Shown in pieces: positions 24,312 through 37,502 of a stretch of DNA of 64,000 nucleotides. The notes under the pieces are model-generated. The model did not search any database, was not told where the DNA came from, and saw only the letters and a program-made list of their open reading frames with translations. Source of the stretch: Dichotomocladium elegans. Lineage: Eukaryota > Mucoromycota > Mucoromycetes > Mucorales > Lichtheimiaceae. Position 1 is the first letter of the stretch. The number at the start of each line of letters is the position of its first letter. The translations under genes and the position numbers were made by a program. The stretch is from assembly GCA_025716815.1 (NCBI GenBank), contig JAIXMN010000013.1, forward strand, positions 310,001-374,000, in the 5' to 3' direction.

Positions 24312-27300
24312 TTACCTTGGCTCGAGTGTCAGACTGAGATTGTAGAGCGTCTCTTCGTCCCTGCTGGACTGGAGGTGTGTCTTTATAAATGCTTGAATGT
24401 CAGGTACGGCCTGTAATAGATAAGGGGTTGACTGGTACTGCTGCAGTTCGCGGATCACTTCGGCCGTCTTCGAACGCTTAGCAAAATTGATCAGGTGCTC
24501 AGACTTCTTCAAGAAGTTGCTGTTGCCGTCCTCAATAAAGGTGAGATCTTGCAAATAAATACCGAGGAATGGGATGCAGGGTGGGTTGACTTTATGGATG
24601 ATGTCTCGGTATTCGTTGAAGTTCTTGTTGGCACCCATCAAACGTCGGATGCCGGTCAGCGTCTGCATTGTTCGCGCACTAATCAACTGCAATGGTGGTC
24701 TCAGTCTCCGAAGGGGGTGCCTACCTCTCTCTCTCTCTCTCTCTCTGCAGCAGCAGCCAGATCAACGTACCTCCCATGTTCGCTTCATGCGACCAATCGA
24801 GCTATTGTCAAAAGCAGAAAGGATGGCCATGCACGTGTTGTAGTTTTTCAGTAACCGACATCTCTAAAGGATCGACGGTTGGTTGGGGAATATCTATGAA
24901 CTGTTGTCACACACAAACCTCGGCCACGTGGACCCAATGTTTCACAGCCGCTGCGCGCTTCTTGACCTCGTCCTTGCTCAGGATCGAATCGGTGACCCAT
25001 GCAGTGACCTGATTAGAGTACTCAATGGACGCCTTTACGTTGGCTGCAATGTGCTCCGAATCGCCTTTGCCCCAGTTCTTGTCAAGGCATTCGACGGGCT
25101 TGATTCGGCTGTACAGTTTAAAGTCCATGATCGTCAGCTGTCGAGCAAGCTCGAGGGGATCAATGTCGAGGAAACGCAAGCGTCTCATGTTCCTCGGAAG
25201 GATCGAGGGAGGCATGTCCTGCGGACGGACATTCAACGTCATCTTCCGGATCTGGCCAGACTCTTCAGACTCCATGCGCTTGCCAATAAGCTTGATCAGC
25301 TGATCGGCCCCAAACTGCATCGACTCGCGCACAATACTCTCGGTGAACTGCATCAGCGTAGGAAGGATCGGTCGGTCTTCTTCCTCATTGTAATATTTTT
25401 CTAGCCATGACTTGATGACGTTGAACACTCTGCCGGGCATCATCAAGAGAGAAAAAGAGCTGAATCAGATTCCTTTCTGGGCAGAAGAGGTTTTACACAA
25501 AATCAGAGCTCCATTTACCTTAAACGAACAAGTTTTAATTTCTTCTCCTGCCACAGTTCAAGCTCCTCCGCTGTGAGATTCGGGGGCGGCCCAAGCGTGT
25601 ACCGCATAAAGAGCTCTTCAAACAGCTCCTGTGTAGTGCAAAAGGATCGATATGTCAAGAGAAAAGTAGTAATGAATTTGGAGTCTACGCAACAAAGCCG
25701 TTAGCCTCTTGCTGCGTCCAACGATCTTTTCCTTCTTCCCCCTCTCTCTCTCAAAAAAAAAGTAATAGTACCGAGTTGATCGTGTTGAGTAAGTCGCTGG
25801 ACGAGCGCCCGAAGGGTTCCACCCTTGACATGTCCCTCCTGATTGAAAACAATCTCTTCGGGGTCATAGTCGGAACCAAGGTAATCGGTCTGGTCCGAGT
25901 AATGGTTCCCGGGGGCGGTGCTTCCCGGTGATACGGCATTCGGACTGGTCATTGCCGGTCCACTCGTTACTGTATCACGACGGCGAGACAGTCCGTCCTG
26001 CTGGTGCATGCGCGACTGCGCCATAAAGTCATCGGTGATCGGTTCCCTGCGATCGAATCCTGCTGGACCAGGAATAGACTCATGTATCCCGCGCTCCTCG
26101 TCAATATCCTGAAGGCGGCTGGTACGCGGTGGTGTATTGCTGTTGTTATGTCGGATGTAGTCATGAGAGGGTCGGCGACCAGCGCCGGCCGGATCGGGAA
26201 AGAGCGGCATGGGATTACTGAGGATGGGCGGCTCCATGGAGCTTTGGCGGCTAAGATTGCAAATGTCTTGCACTGCAGCATCAATGGTCTTGGAACATGC
26301 CTCGATCCGCTCAAAGGTGATGAGGATCTGCTCTGCAGAGATCTCCTGGTTCGTGATGCCCTGAGAGGCAATGAAAAGCGACCCCATCGCATTGTGGATT
26401 GCTTGTTTGGATGCCATGAAGCGCGTGGGCATGTGTCCAGTATCGATATCTTCCACCGAGTTCAGAAACTGACTCGTCGTGTTACTCAGATTGCGAAACT
26501 GAGCAACCAGCAGCGGCGTGCTGGACTGGATCTTGGCCAGAACAGTAGCGTCATCCGCCAGCGAAAACGCCTCGCGCGCACTGTCCATGAAGGACGAAAT
26601 CGCTCCGTGCACGTTGTCTGCCAAAACTACCATCGTGGTCAACGCGTCCGGTCGTGATTCCATGCCGTTCGGCGTGGTGTGCCGTCGCGCGGTAGATGGA
26701 CTGTCGGCAAGCAGTTTTGGTTTGCTGTCCTGGATCTCGATCCGCATCTCCTGGGCGGCAGTCATAAAGTTGCGTACGGCTACCAGCACATCATCCGCGT
26801 CCACCTGCAGCTTGTTAAATGTCTCCTGGTGCGCCCAAATCCCCGACGCAGCTTTAGCCGAGAGAACAAGCTTGGCTAAGGCAGCCAGCAGTGCGCGATG
26901 ATAATTCTTGAGCTGCTTATTGTCTTTGAGATGCGGAGAACTGTCCTTGTCGATTGAGTTTGAGACGTAGAGCATGACACGTATATGCTGCACAACCGTG
27001 ATCGCATCCTCTCGAAGCAGCTCAATTTGCCCCTCCTTGGTAGACTCCTTCAAGGTACGGATGGCCTGCGCGATCAGGGCTGAGAGCTGACTCCAGCTGA
27101 GTGGAGTATCAACGGCAGTACCCGCACCCATGGTTGCGAGGCTTAGGCGTAGATCGTTGCTGCCCAACTGTGAGGGAGGAGAGACGGGGTCGGATACCTG
27201 GCCAGAATTGGCATCAATGTGATCGAGCGTCCACGTCGTTTCTTCGGTCAACAAGTTACAAAAGTACTCCCGACCTTTTGGGGTCCATTTTCGAACCCAA

Positions 27301-28248
27301 TTTGGAGGAAGCTTAAAATACTGTTTTTAGCGGAGAGGATATGCAAGAAATTAAGGCGTACATCTTTTTTCTTCTTACCTGGTCATCGGTTCCTGATTTG
27401 GCAGTGCGGACACTGGGAGAGGATGTGGAGGTTGAAAGTGTAGTTCCGTTACTTAGGAGGCTTTGGCTGTCAGTCGGATGATGCATCAGATCGACACGAT
27501 TTGCTGCACGGACAGGACGCACGGGTCTACCATCCCGGTCCCGCAGTTCTTCGGGATCACTGTAACCGTACTCTGTATATCGACCGTTTTCAGTGGTTGC
27601 TGTTGTTGCCGTAGGGGCTCCGTCATAAGCTTGCGGGCCGTTGTTATTGTAATTAATTGGATCCTCAGGAGGGAGGGAATATCGCATCTCTTTCGTCACA
27701 ACGTTGTAATAATACATCTCTGAGCCGTCCTCAGTTGTCTGCAGGATCCAGTCAGAGCGCTGATCAGGATTAGATGCGGGAGGGTCCGAGGTAGCCAAGC
27801 TGAGCCTAAGTTGCCGTTGGCTCGTCTCGATTGCTCTACTTTGTCGCTGAGGACTCCAGGGTTGCGAGTCCAGATGTTGTTGGGAGTCCTAGGAGGGGAA
27901 TGTATTTCGTTAAAATAGCCAGAGAAAAAAATATAGGAAGAAAAGTGAGCTTTTACCTGCGGTAAAGAGTCATTCCTGTCCATAATTTCGATTATTTGGA
28001 CGTAATTGCTCGGGAACCATCCACGCTTCCCATTACACCTTGTGGAAGGCGTGAGTGATAGAGCCATTTGCATGAAAGGTACCCTCTGATCTTTCCCTCC
28101 CAGCTGCTTACCAGCCGTCCCACCAGCCCGAGTCCAGTTGAGCCAGGACGTCGATAACTGCACCTTGCTCAAAGGAGAGTGAAGAAATATCGGTGGATAT
28201 ATAAGGGTACAAAGCGTAGACTCTACAGATAACTTCGTTCGAGCTCAT
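24312..28248 (-). CDS. SH3-WW-RasGEF protein (Cdc25 type)
   Basis: Exchange factor expected to load Ras with GTP, linking nutrient or morphogenetic signals to cAMP or MAPK pathways. Eight exons, from the start: 28248-28112, 28038-27957, 27888-27379, 27320-25772, 25684-25519, 25429-24919, 24863-24771 and 24686-24312, giving about 1,140 residues. Domains in order: an SH3 domain (ALYPYIS..SSLSFEQGAVIDVL, WWDGW, GWFPSNYV) at the N-terminus; a WW-like segment (DWILQTTEDGSEMYYYN) near residue 95; a second WW segment (LPPNWVRKWTPKGREYFCN) around 245; a long helical middle; a RasGEF_N module (GGTLRALVQRLT, FLLTYRSF); and the catalytic domain from DIDPLELARQLTIMDFKLY to YNLSLTLEPR. The GT immediately before the stop could be a donor to one more short exon. 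Confidence 0.9.
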
Positions 28249-29488
28249 TGTTTTTTTTTCTCGCGGCGACACCTGCCCACGAAAATCGTTAATTGGAGAT
28301 TAGGCGGAAGAAACGGTGATGGACTGTGAACACGTTGATTGTGGTAATCGGAGTAAAATGGGGGCTTGTTCCACTATAAGAGGAGGAAAGGTATGAACCA
28401 GCAACCGACAGAATCAGGAGAAAAAAGAGTACAGGAGGTGAAGAGAGAGATTGTGTGTTGTAAAGACACACACAACTCGAGGCTGGAGACGAGAAGGAAA
28501 AAGGTGATAGTAGCACAAGTCGAATTTGCCTTTTCCTTTTTTGGCCCTTTGTACTGACATTCCCCTTTCCCCTCAAAGACGATGTGAATACCAATCTGCA
28601 AGTTGCACAGAAATAAGTGGATGTACATTTCGCTAAAGCCTAAGACGAATGATTTATTCCCTCTCTCTCGCTTTCGCTCTCGCTCTTCTCCACCTTTTTG
28701 CGTGCCAGATCGCTGCTCTGAAGACCCTTCGACAGATCGAAACCGGGTTACTGCATACCATTGCCTTAGAATTAGTATGACCGCGTCCTTAAAAGTACAA
28801 TTAAGGGACAAAATCGCGGTGCTCGTTTCCCTAATTACAACAATAGCCGAGCTACAGAGGCAATTTCTTCTGTTGGGTTCAGGAAGAGGCCGAGTTCCCA
28901 AAAAAAACATCTGTTTATGATTGAAAGAGAACAGACTGAAGTAAGGTGATTCTGATCCACTCTGCGCAGTGGTACTTGATTCCCACTTTAATATCTGCAA
29001 TTAAATAGCATCGGATTTAACGCGGTGTTGCCACGAATAAATCATGCACAGTGTTTTTTTATCGTACGTACCCATGGTTATCCTGCGATTGTCCAAGGGC
29101 ACTGTCTGTCGTCTCGCATAATTCTTCTCGACGCCTCCTAGCCGAGCAGATACAAATGATTAATGCAGGTACACATTGGAAAGAAATGGGCTCCAATGCA
29201 CGCATCCCTACTGTGGAACACAGGGGGCGAATACGTACTTGCAACATGAGACATCTGCAGTACATACTGTCCTATATAAGGCAGTCCGACCTTTTCCTTG
29301 GGGTTCTGCTTCTCGTCTTTCCAGCGTGACACTGCAATGCTTGTGCGTTTCTTCGCAAAACTGCCATGGCCTCAGCTCGTGGTTCAGCTTTTCCCCCATG
29401 TGTTCTTCACATAACGATCTCTGAAATTCTGCCCAGCTTCATTCAGGGAAAAAAGTATATTTTGTACAAGTAAAAATAAAATAAAATA

Positions 29489-29519
<31 letters not shown>

Positions 29520-29547
29520 GTTTTTGCGACCTGCGCTGCTTTAACAT
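28249..29547. other. 1.3-kb intergenic region upstream of the RasGEF gene
   Basis: Contains the RasGEF promoter and the 3' flank of CDS1. A long minus-strand open frame (28374-29000) begins with TTG, has low-complexity Ser/Phe/Leu content and no domain, and is not called. A (GT)n microsatellite sits at its CDS1 end. Nothing else is supported. Confidence 0.5.
29491..29519. repeat. (GT)n microsatellite
   Basis: About 14 uninterrupted GT units, 30 bp downstream of the CDS1 stop, probably in its 3' untranslated region. Confidence 0.9.
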
Positions 29548-31468
29548 CTACCGGCCCAATATCGCTCGAGCACCATCTGTCAAGGCAGTTGCTCCACATT
29601 TTTCGAGGACGCTTGGGTCCAGGACTCCTTGGTTCACAAAGAATGTCAACTGTCGCTCAAGGAGCTCTAACTGATCGTTCAATGGGAGGCCGCCGATGAT
29701 AGTCGCTAGGATCGCACCAACCGACTGATTATGTATCTATCCATTATGGCCGCCACCGCTCGAAACGTTATCAAAGTGTTGTACAACAATTGAGTGTTTG
29801 CGTTTCTCACCTTGATAAAGCTCTGGTAGTATATAGACGCAAAGAGACCCATAATGAACTGACAGTCCATGCGGTCGGTCATGCCTCCATGCCCAGGAAT
29901 GCTCTGACCAAAATCTTTAATGTTAAACGCACGCTTGACACCACTAGCGAAGAATCCGCCAAAGGGTGCGATGAGAGAAGCAAAGCATCCCATAATGAGC
30001 GTATGGAGTTGAATCGGTGCAATCCATACTTTGGTAATATTCTATTTTTCCCTAATTTAGCATGTGTCTCCCCCTTCCATTTTTCTAATAAACCCTCCTT
30101 CTTTGTTCCCCCTTCTTCAACCTAATGGGTCCACTCAGCTCGCTTCCCGCTCTTTACTTACAAAATAGCTCGCAGCGGGCCTTAGGAACTTTGGAACTTC
30201 GTAGGCAACAGAAGTGAAGACCGGATTCTTAAAGTCACACACACCAGCGCTCCATGCAGTGGTAGCGAGATCCTGAAGATGGCCGACACGTATCAGCATC
30301 GCTTGTCCTCCCTCCTTCCCTCCCTCCCTCCTTCCGTCTCCTTCCCCTCCTACTCCCCGTTACCTTAACAGGGCATATCATGTAATCGAAGCGAGTGAGC
30401 AGCCAGACCCACTATAGCGCATATCAGTATTCTGGTGTGGACAAGAATTAAGGATGACGTCTCCTTACCATGAAGCCGAATACAAGCGTACAAATCCAAG
30501 CACCCAGGAATCCTTCGACGGTCTTCTTTGGGCTGAGTTGGATAAGTTGTGTCTTTCCCCAGAAGAATCCACAGACATAGGCGAAGATATCGTTACAGAT
30601 TACCAACGAAACAGGAAGCACAAACCTGAGTTAAATGTTCCCATATTTAGTAAGATATGCAGCCTTTACCTCCCTCCCTCCCTCCCCCCAACCACCAGGC
30701 AGGGACCTAATCCATGCTGGTCGAAGGATCAGCAGCTTACCAAATAAGACCCTCGAGAATGTTATTAACAATAAAATGGCTTTGAACAACGATCAGAATG
30801 AGCGCCATATGCGTCCAACCGAACTGGGCAAACTGGCGCTTATACAAGCCCTTTTGAAGATTAGCCACGAAGAATACGAAGCCTGGGAGCCCGTGTGTCA
30901 GTTTTATCATTCCTTTTGCATGAAATAAGCGTCTTACCGATAACGTATAAGACAAAACTGATAAACCGGTGATGCGTGGCGAACGGAAGCAAGAATGCAT
31001 CGACGAGGATGATCTGTTGAAAGTAATAAATGACAGTCTCGCCGTGCAGGAAGTACATGGCTACCACAAAGAAGTACCTTTTTCCCCCCCGCAAAAAAAA
31101 CGGTTTGTCATTATTATTATTATTTTGCATGTAGACACGTCAAAAAAAAAATAAAAAAAATACCAGCTCATGGTCTTGTACCAGCGCAGCTGGCTCTCTT
31201 TTGCTGGTCCTTGGGCGATAAGGACAACCTCACCAAAGACAATCGTCTGTATCGCTATAACCATGAGAATCACCCATAGGTGCCCAGACGCCAAAATTGT
31301 GAAAAAGGCACCGATCATCATAAATGTCGTGACAGTACGCAGCCACCAGTTCCGCCATTTCTTTTTCGCCGGTTCATCCGCGAGGAGGACCGTACTGCCT
31401 TTTTCATCCTTCTTGGGCCCTTCGGATGCGGCATTGACCTGTGTGGGTGATCTGCGTTTATTTCTCAT
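29548..31468 (-). CDS. CDS1: Phosphatidate cytidylyltransferase (CDP-diacylglycerol synthase)
   Basis: Makes CDP-diacylglycerol from phosphatidate and CTP at the ER, feeding phosphatidylinositol, phosphatidylserine and cardiolipin synthesis. Eight exons, from the start: 31468-31164, 31077-30938, 30882-30741, 30625-30469, 30411-30364, 30272-30162, 30041-29811 and 29736-29548, giving 440 residues. A basic, charged N-terminus is followed by several hydrophobic membrane segments. Other blocks are [31 protein letters not shown] and EGFLGAW. The family signature [13 protein letters not shown] then [14 protein letters not shown] lies in exon 7. The C-terminal tail [12 protein letters not shown] matches eukaryotic CDS enzymes. 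The final exons needed downstream AG acceptors to keep frame; the resulting protein aligns well with the family from memory. Confidence 0.94.
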
Positions 31469-31595
31469 GTTGGAGGTTGGAGGAGAAAAGGCCAATCTTT
31501 TTTTTTTAACTTTCTTTTGGGGGAATCTAAGGTTACACGAATACTCGAGAAAGCACGTGAAGAAATAGAGCTTTAAGAAGAAGAAAAAAAATCAT

Positions 31596-33083
31596 CTATT
31601 CATCATCTTCGGGAGTATGCGTGACATCGTAACGTTTGCCGCGGATGCCCCAGATACCCCAGTTGGCGAAAATGGTCTGTCGAACATCCATCAAGTTCAC
31701 ATCTCTCTTCAAGCTGCGGAATTCGTTCTCGGTGGGGCGCATAATCCAGTCGAACTCGCCTTGATAATCCTCCTCGACAGCCGCCACGTCCGCGGAAACA
31801 TCGGCCTCATCGTATCCGGTAATAAAGATCGGACATTTGGTCTCCAGTGCCTTTTGAATCGACATTTTCCAGCCCTCGCGCGCGGTCGCATGTCCGATGC
31901 CAGGAGAGAACAAGAAGAAAAGGTCCGTGTACGGGTCAAACTTCTCAATCTTGTCGTGGTAGTCATGGTACATGCTATTATCGTACGTGAACATAAGTCG
32001 CTCGTTCAAGGATGTGGTGTGCGGTTCTTTGGAAGGCGGCATCGCGTCAGGGCCAATGAAATGAATGTGGAATGGCGTGTGCGGGAAAAGATACGCAAGC
32101 TGGAGCCAGATGTAAGGTGGCAGCGACGCTTCAGCACGTGCACCCACCACATAGAGATTAATCGTCTCTGAGCGCACTAGGGTCACGCCATCCTTGGCCA
32201 CTTCGTTACGCGGATAGAGTACTGTGCGCAACGCTGATTGTCCTCCCATGTCAGAACATTATCTTTTAGACATCACCCTTCCGCGTTAACATACCTGAAA
32301 TCGAGCGCATGCCTTCCGGTGTGATCTCCTTGCCAAGTTTGTAGGGGCACGATTGGTGGAGCACCGATGCAACGGTGATGGGATATGTCAACAGCTTCGA
32401 GACATGGCGCATGGATCGGTCCGAGTCCATTGATGGGAATGTTCGAGTGTAGAAAAACACATCCCAATTGGCCATATTCACCGTCTCATCGAAACCCTGT
32501 GCGCCTTGTTTTTTTCGTTATTTAATATGACAGGGCGGTAGCAGGGTCGACAATAATAACAAATAAAAAAGTTAAACATACTGGGAAACTCGAATTCCTT
32601 CATAGGACGACCTGACCGCAGGTCGTGGTCGTCCTCGTTTTGCTCGCGCAGAATAGGGCAGACGGCCTTGTGTGCCTCCAGGCCTTGGTGATAATGCTCT
32701 TCGCTGCAGTGGGTTGGATAGCCGCAGTCGGGACATTCATAGACAGGCGCCTTCTTGTGCTCGTGCGACTCATGAGTATCGCATACAGGACACACACCGT
32801 ATTTGTTGATAATCGCAGCTCGATCTCTCAGTTCAGGTATGGGCGATTGCGAGAGCGGATGGAAAAGATTATCAGGCGTAAGCACAACTTTGGCATTGTC
32901 CTGGTTTTTGTCGGCGATGGTCTTTTTCGACGGCTGGAAAAAAGTTTTCAAGGAAATGGCACGGGTGGCCGTCAGCGCATGGGGTCTTGCGAGGACAACA
33001 GGACGCACGCTCGTCACATTTTGGCGCGCAAAAGAGCTCCAGGAGCAGGCAATTGTCCGTGACACCGGCCTCCACTTGTACAT
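31596..33083 (-). CDS. MSS51: Mss51-like mitochondrial MYND zinc-finger protein
   Basis: In yeast Mss51 activates COX1 mRNA translation and chaperones Cox1 assembly on the mitochondrial inner membrane. Three exons (33083-32582, 32504-32295, 32233-31596) give 449 residues. The start at 33083 gives a basic, hydroxylated presequence. A zinc-binding cluster follows: CPVCDTHESHEHKK, YECPDCGYPTHCSEEHYH and HKAVCPIL. Three Cys-Pro pairs here resemble heme-regulatory CP motifs described for yeast Mss51. Downstream family blocks are NMANWDVFFYTR, KLLTYPITVASVLHQ, FIGPDAMP, DLFFLFSPGIGH and TGYDEADV. It lies 128 bp from the CDS1 start on the same strand. Confidence 0.92.
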
Positions 33084-33618
33084 GTTGACTCGCCCAGAAA
33101 CGCGGCACAAGAATTACCAGGACTTTGTCCACGACCCCGGTGGCTTATCTCTGCCCGCTCTCTCTGTCTCTCTCCCCCACGGAAATTCTCCATATGGAAA
33201 TTTTGGAAACGAAGAAAAACATGAGAAAGAGTTGCATTGTTTTCTTCCAAGAAACCATCAAGTGGGCCAGATGGCATATCAGCTCTTCCTTCCTTCTAGG
33301 AATGTCAATGCTAAACATGCAAATTTCCCGAAAACCATCTGGATCTAGACGCACCCATCTTTATAACAAAGACGCAGGCATAGGCATCACTATTCCTGAT
33401 AGGGAGATGGGAGATCGATGGATACCCTGCTACAAAGTTGCTATGCCTATCACTCTCTCGATGTAACCAAATGATGGACAGGCAAAGAGTCGGGGGAGGG
33501 GGTGGCGGGGAGGGTGGGCGAATTTTATCCACTGCTTGTCTGAGCCTAATTCAGGCGCGGCATTGTCGGGTATTTGCTGTTGTCCTTTTTTTTTCGCTCA
33601 TAAAAGCCAATCGCCAAA
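33084..33618. promoter_or_regulatory. Divergent promoter between MSS51 and the LENG1-like gene
   Basis: 535 bp between divergent start codons. It includes CT-rich tracts near 33150 and a G-rich patch at 33490-33515. No recognised operator or gene. Confidence 0.45.
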
Positions 33619-34660
33619 ATGAACATCTTACCCCATAAAAGGTACACTGTGCACAATTAAGGAATTCATCGATATTCATCCCTTTTTAATTCGATCAGCT
33701 GGCATGTTTACAACGCAAAGAATATCGAAAAAGTCAAACGCGATGAGGCTCGAGCGCAGGCTGAGGAAGAAGCGAAAGCGAAGCGTGTCACACAAGCGGT
33801 AGAAGGATTATTTGCAATTGCATAATAGAAATTCTCAGAGTAACCAATTCAATTGCTAATAGGAAAGCGAAGCAAGACTTCAACTGCTCAGAGAAAGGGC
33901 TGAGAAACGCCATGTGCAAGGAGACGGTGCCTTGATCTCGGGAACGGTCGTAAAAAAGGAAGAAAGACTGGTGCTCTTTGGCGAGGTAAACATCTATGTC
34001 GTGGTTGCAATGGAGGCTCGCTGTTGAACGCTTCCATGAAAACAGGATGGTGGCAATATATCTGTTGGAAACGAAGAGAGAGCTGCAGAGGAGAAGGAGA
34101 AGGAGGATCGATTAGAGCGGCAAATCACCATGTATTTGGATAAAGGAGCTACAGGTAATTTGGTGCTCATGTACATAACAGGGACCGCTCCTGACTAATC
34201 AATGGCGTTAGAACCAGCGCCATGGTACGCAACTGCAGAGTCTGATCGTTTCGGCGAATCCACCGTCAAGGACAATAGGCCGGTGTCAGAAGCTAAGCAA
34301 CGGAGACGGAAACGAGCCATTAAGGTTCAAGAGGATCCGCTCTATGATATTCGTAAAAGCCTAAAGAAAAGAGAAGAATCACGTAAAGAGAAACGCCATC
34401 ATTCAGCGGTTCAGCAGGAGATAAAAAAGGATAAGAAGAAAGTTCAATCGGCATCGTCGTCAACATCATCTAGCGCTTCTATCGAAGCTTTGCGCGCTAA
34501 ACGATTAGAACGCGAACGAATCGAGAAAATGAGGACAAGAGCATACGTTTTCGGCGAGAAGCCAAAACATCCTGAACCGCAAGGTTACTCTTCACAGTTT
34601 AATCCCTCCGAGACTGCAGAGGCACAGAAGCGCAGGCAACAACGCCGACAGCGGCACTGA
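33619..34660 (+). CDS. LENG1: LENG1-like CIR-N domain protein
   Basis: Nuclear, spliceosome-associated family in other eukaryotes; the molecular role is poorly defined. Five exons (33619-33641, 33699-33798, 33863-33985, 34046-34154, 34212-34660) give 267 residues. The N-terminus MNILPHKSWHVYNAKNIEKV is the CIR-N motif shared with human LENG1 and CBF1-interacting corepressor. It is followed by a highly charged coiled-coil (RDEARAQAEEEAKAKR). Exon 5 carries the family motif EPAPWYA and a Ser-rich stretch, then basic helices ending RRQQRRQRH. Introns are 54-64 nt and all GT-AG. It converges on the Ytp1-like gene with 148 bp between stops. Confidence 0.88.
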
Positions 34661-34808
34661 AACCAACCATCCATTCCCCATTCTATGTACTTCAAACGAT
34701 CCCGCTTTCACATATCAACGACCAAATCCAATATTCCGGCTATCATCAATGGGCTTGGATAATACCTTATCTTACAGTGTAAAAGAAAAGAAAAACAGCT
34801 GTATCAGG

Positions 34809-36464
34809 TTAAATACGGCTTGGGCTACTCCGCTCCTTTAGCTGCACAGCATCATCGTCTTCATCATCCTCTAAAAAGCCAGAACTTGTCTCGTGCAATG
34901 TCTCTGCGTCTTGTAGCTGGCTGTAGTCTCCTGAAGAATCAGCTTGGGGTCGGCTAGAAGCTGTTCTGTTATAATTAGTCAATTTCTCCCACAGGAGCAT
35001 GAGGCACAAAGAGAATAAAAAGACGATGAAGCCAAAGGAGAGGAGGACATTGCTGTAGGAACTGACATCGATGTCGACAGCATTCAAATAACCTAGCTGT
35101 TCTTCGTTGGATCCCATGAAGAGCATACCAGAAAGCATCAATGTCTAAGACGCACCAAAATGTTTAAAACATGTTTCTGGCGAGTATTTATATCCAATGC
35201 TTACCAAAGGCGCGATATACTGGAATGGAGATATGTTAAAATCGCCTTGCTTCCACACAAAGCATATCTCGATGATGCGGCTCAGACCACCCGCCATCAG
35301 CATATAGCCGAAGTACGAGTGGATCTGGCCACTGTTGGGAACATGTTGCGCATGCCCCTGGAATGCGACGGCGGTAAGCATGATCAAAACGGAAGGCACA
35401 ACGGACCGCTTGCCATTTCGACTCAGGACGATCCCGACAGCGCCTGCAACCCACCAGATAATACCCATTGACGTATGCTGATAATCGCCGTGGTTCCATT
35501 CCTGACCCCATCTAGCCGATGGGCAGTCAGTATCCGCAGTTGAGAAAGAAATTATGCAAGAAGAACGTCGCTTACCGATGTTCAGTGAATGTATTGACAA
35601 TGCCCCACAACATGATGACCCAACTGTCATACCATTCCTGGCTCTTTCCACGCCGTAGTAGCCATGGTCCTCCAACACGGAGCGACAGCAACATGAGGAT
35701 GCCGTAACCAACGAAGGACGACCCCATGATAAAGTGGGCAAGACACTGGCCTGAGTGGTCTATACAGATCTCTGATGTTTACGAACAGATCGCGTATACC
35801 GTTATGTGCCTGTGTTGTTTACCTCCATAACAAAAACCGACACTCGCGATGACGCCAAGAACGATCTGGACATAGCCAATGACTGGAATCAGAGCGCCAA
35901 GGATTTTATGAGAACGCACTAGGATGGGTCGGAGCCTGCCGTGAATACCGCGCTCGAAATGCAGTTTCAGATAAGCACCAAGTGCTAGCTGAGAAACAAG
36001 CAACCATATGAGAATCGAAGCAAACCATCGATGGGCTATATGCGGCTCCTAAGGGATATGTGTGTGCGTGTAAATAAACATAATGGATATCTTCATCGGC
36101 GACGGTAATATCGTCACTAGTTATTACATAGTTCCGGCCGTTGTGAGCGTGGGCCAAAAAGTATCCAGCCACAAAGAGGGCTGTTCCTAGAATCTGAACA
36201 GGAACATGCCATCGGTTTTTTGCAAGCCCAAGTACCATTCCCAAAGGAAAAATGATGCCGAAGGCTATTCATGACTATCATCAATAATGGCATCGTCTAC
36301 AATCGCTTTGTCTAAGGGAACTTACCTAGGACCATAAAAGTAATGTGTAGCGCCATAATAGACCCTATAGGGTCATTGGTTGCTGCACTTGATTCGAATA
36401 CGGAAGGGTCTAGATTATGTGAATGGCCGGCTGTCCCATGCTCTTCATGCTCGTGCTCATCCAT
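34809..36464 (-). CDS. YTP1: Ytp1-like integral membrane protein
   Basis: Fungal membrane protein family with a cytochrome b561-like first half and a Ytp1 C-terminal domain; its biochemical role is unknown. Six exons, from the start: 36464-36326, 36264-36104, 36048-35823, 35771-35576, 35511-35205 and 35144-34809, giving 454 residues. The N-terminus is His/Glu-rich (MDEHEHEEHGTAGHSH), a possible metal-binding patch. Hydrophobic helices with spaced His residues follow: HITFMVLG, FLAHAHNGRNY, HIAHRWFASILIWLLV and SHKILGALIPVIGYVQ. After DHSGQCLAHFIMGSSFVGYG comes the Ytp1 domain: WVIMLWGIVNTFTEHRWGQEWNHGDYQHTSMG and HAQHVPNSGQIHSYFGYML. The tail is acidic and probably cytosolic. The exon 2 donor was chosen to give a 55-nt intron and keep frame. 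Confidence 0.87.
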
Positions 36465-36769
36465 AGCGAGTGGCGGAAGGGAAAAAAGTGAGTGAGAGAA
36501 CTCCGTTGTAAATAAATAGAAGACTTGGATATGGTGGGAATGCTTCCCACTTACCCTTATTGTGGGCTATTATTATCCGATGTCCACGTGTTTTCGGCTT
36601 GACGCGGCTGAGATCCATGTTCAATATTCTGCAAGTACTTTATTCTCAAAAATAAATGTCGTAAGCAAGATAAAATAGTGTCGTGCAAAATACAAAAAAA
36701 AAAAATGTGGTAAAAAGATTTCGCATCCATGGATTAAAACCTGTTAGTCAACAGAGAACACTACTCTTC

Positions 36770-37145
36770 CATACGCTTTAACTTACACTCAAGGACCCCG
36801 AAGGGCCCAGGAGTTATCCTGGGTAGTCCCGGCGATAACCGGGACGGAGAGACAGGACGAGAGAGCCAGCCCGCCAGAAGAGACAGGCGGTGGCTGCCAG
36901 GGCGCCAGACGACGGAATGGCGGCGGCGGAGGGAAGGAGCGAAATGGGGCCTGAGGTGGCAGCGAAAAAGAGCAGAAGGGTGTTCAGAAATTCCTCTCTT
37001 CCATGGCTCATCAAGCACGGGTACGATTGATTAATCTATAAAGGACAGTGGATGTTAGTTGCAATAATCATACCGGATAAGACCATGGAATAGAAGGTCG
37101 GGATGAAGTTGATGGAGAAAGGAGATTTCTCGGCTGTCCATTATT
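36770..37145 (-). repeat. Dispersed repeat R1, copy 2 (minus)
   Basis: Read on the minus strand: CCATGGTCTTATCCGGTATGA near the left end, an intron-like spacer ending CTTTATAG, ATTAATCAATCGTACCCG, GATGAGCCATGGAAGAGAGG, then ~190 bp of GC-rich sequence, and a conserved right end GAGTGTAAGTTAAAGCGTATGG. The left block and right end match copy 3 (39590-39965); the core differs. The core has a short open frame but no recognised domain. Confidence 0.65.
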
Positions 37146-37502
37146 TATAGGAAATCAAGGAGGAGCAGAAGAAGTTTCTTTGTGATAAACGATTTTCATC
37201 ACTCGCTGATCCTTTAATCGATCCGGAAGCTTGGAAACGTACTGTTATTGCATTCCGAGAGTACTTGGATTAATTTCTTTGTGATGAACGATGCTGCAGT
37301 GAATACAGCGGCGGATCACATGCTCTTTTCATCGACGGTTTTTATCATTTATTGATACTGTTTATTTTGTATTTTTAGCCCTAGGCCGCTTGCATAGTGT
37401 ATTTCAGCAATCGACATGCCATCCGTGATGCTGTTAGAAACGGGATTGTATTGGATGTATTCAGGGGTCAGTTTGATAAGAATTGCATGTGCATTTATGT
37501 TA

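Noticed and set aside
26004..26657. 217-residue plus-strand frame opposite the RasGEF gene
   Set aside because: It lies entirely within RasGEF exon 4, which has clear protein features; the mirrored frame has none.
28374..29000. 208-residue minus-strand open frame upstream of the RasGEF gene
   Set aside because: It begins at TTG, has low-complexity Ser/Phe/Leu/Arg segments and no domain; more likely promoter sequence.
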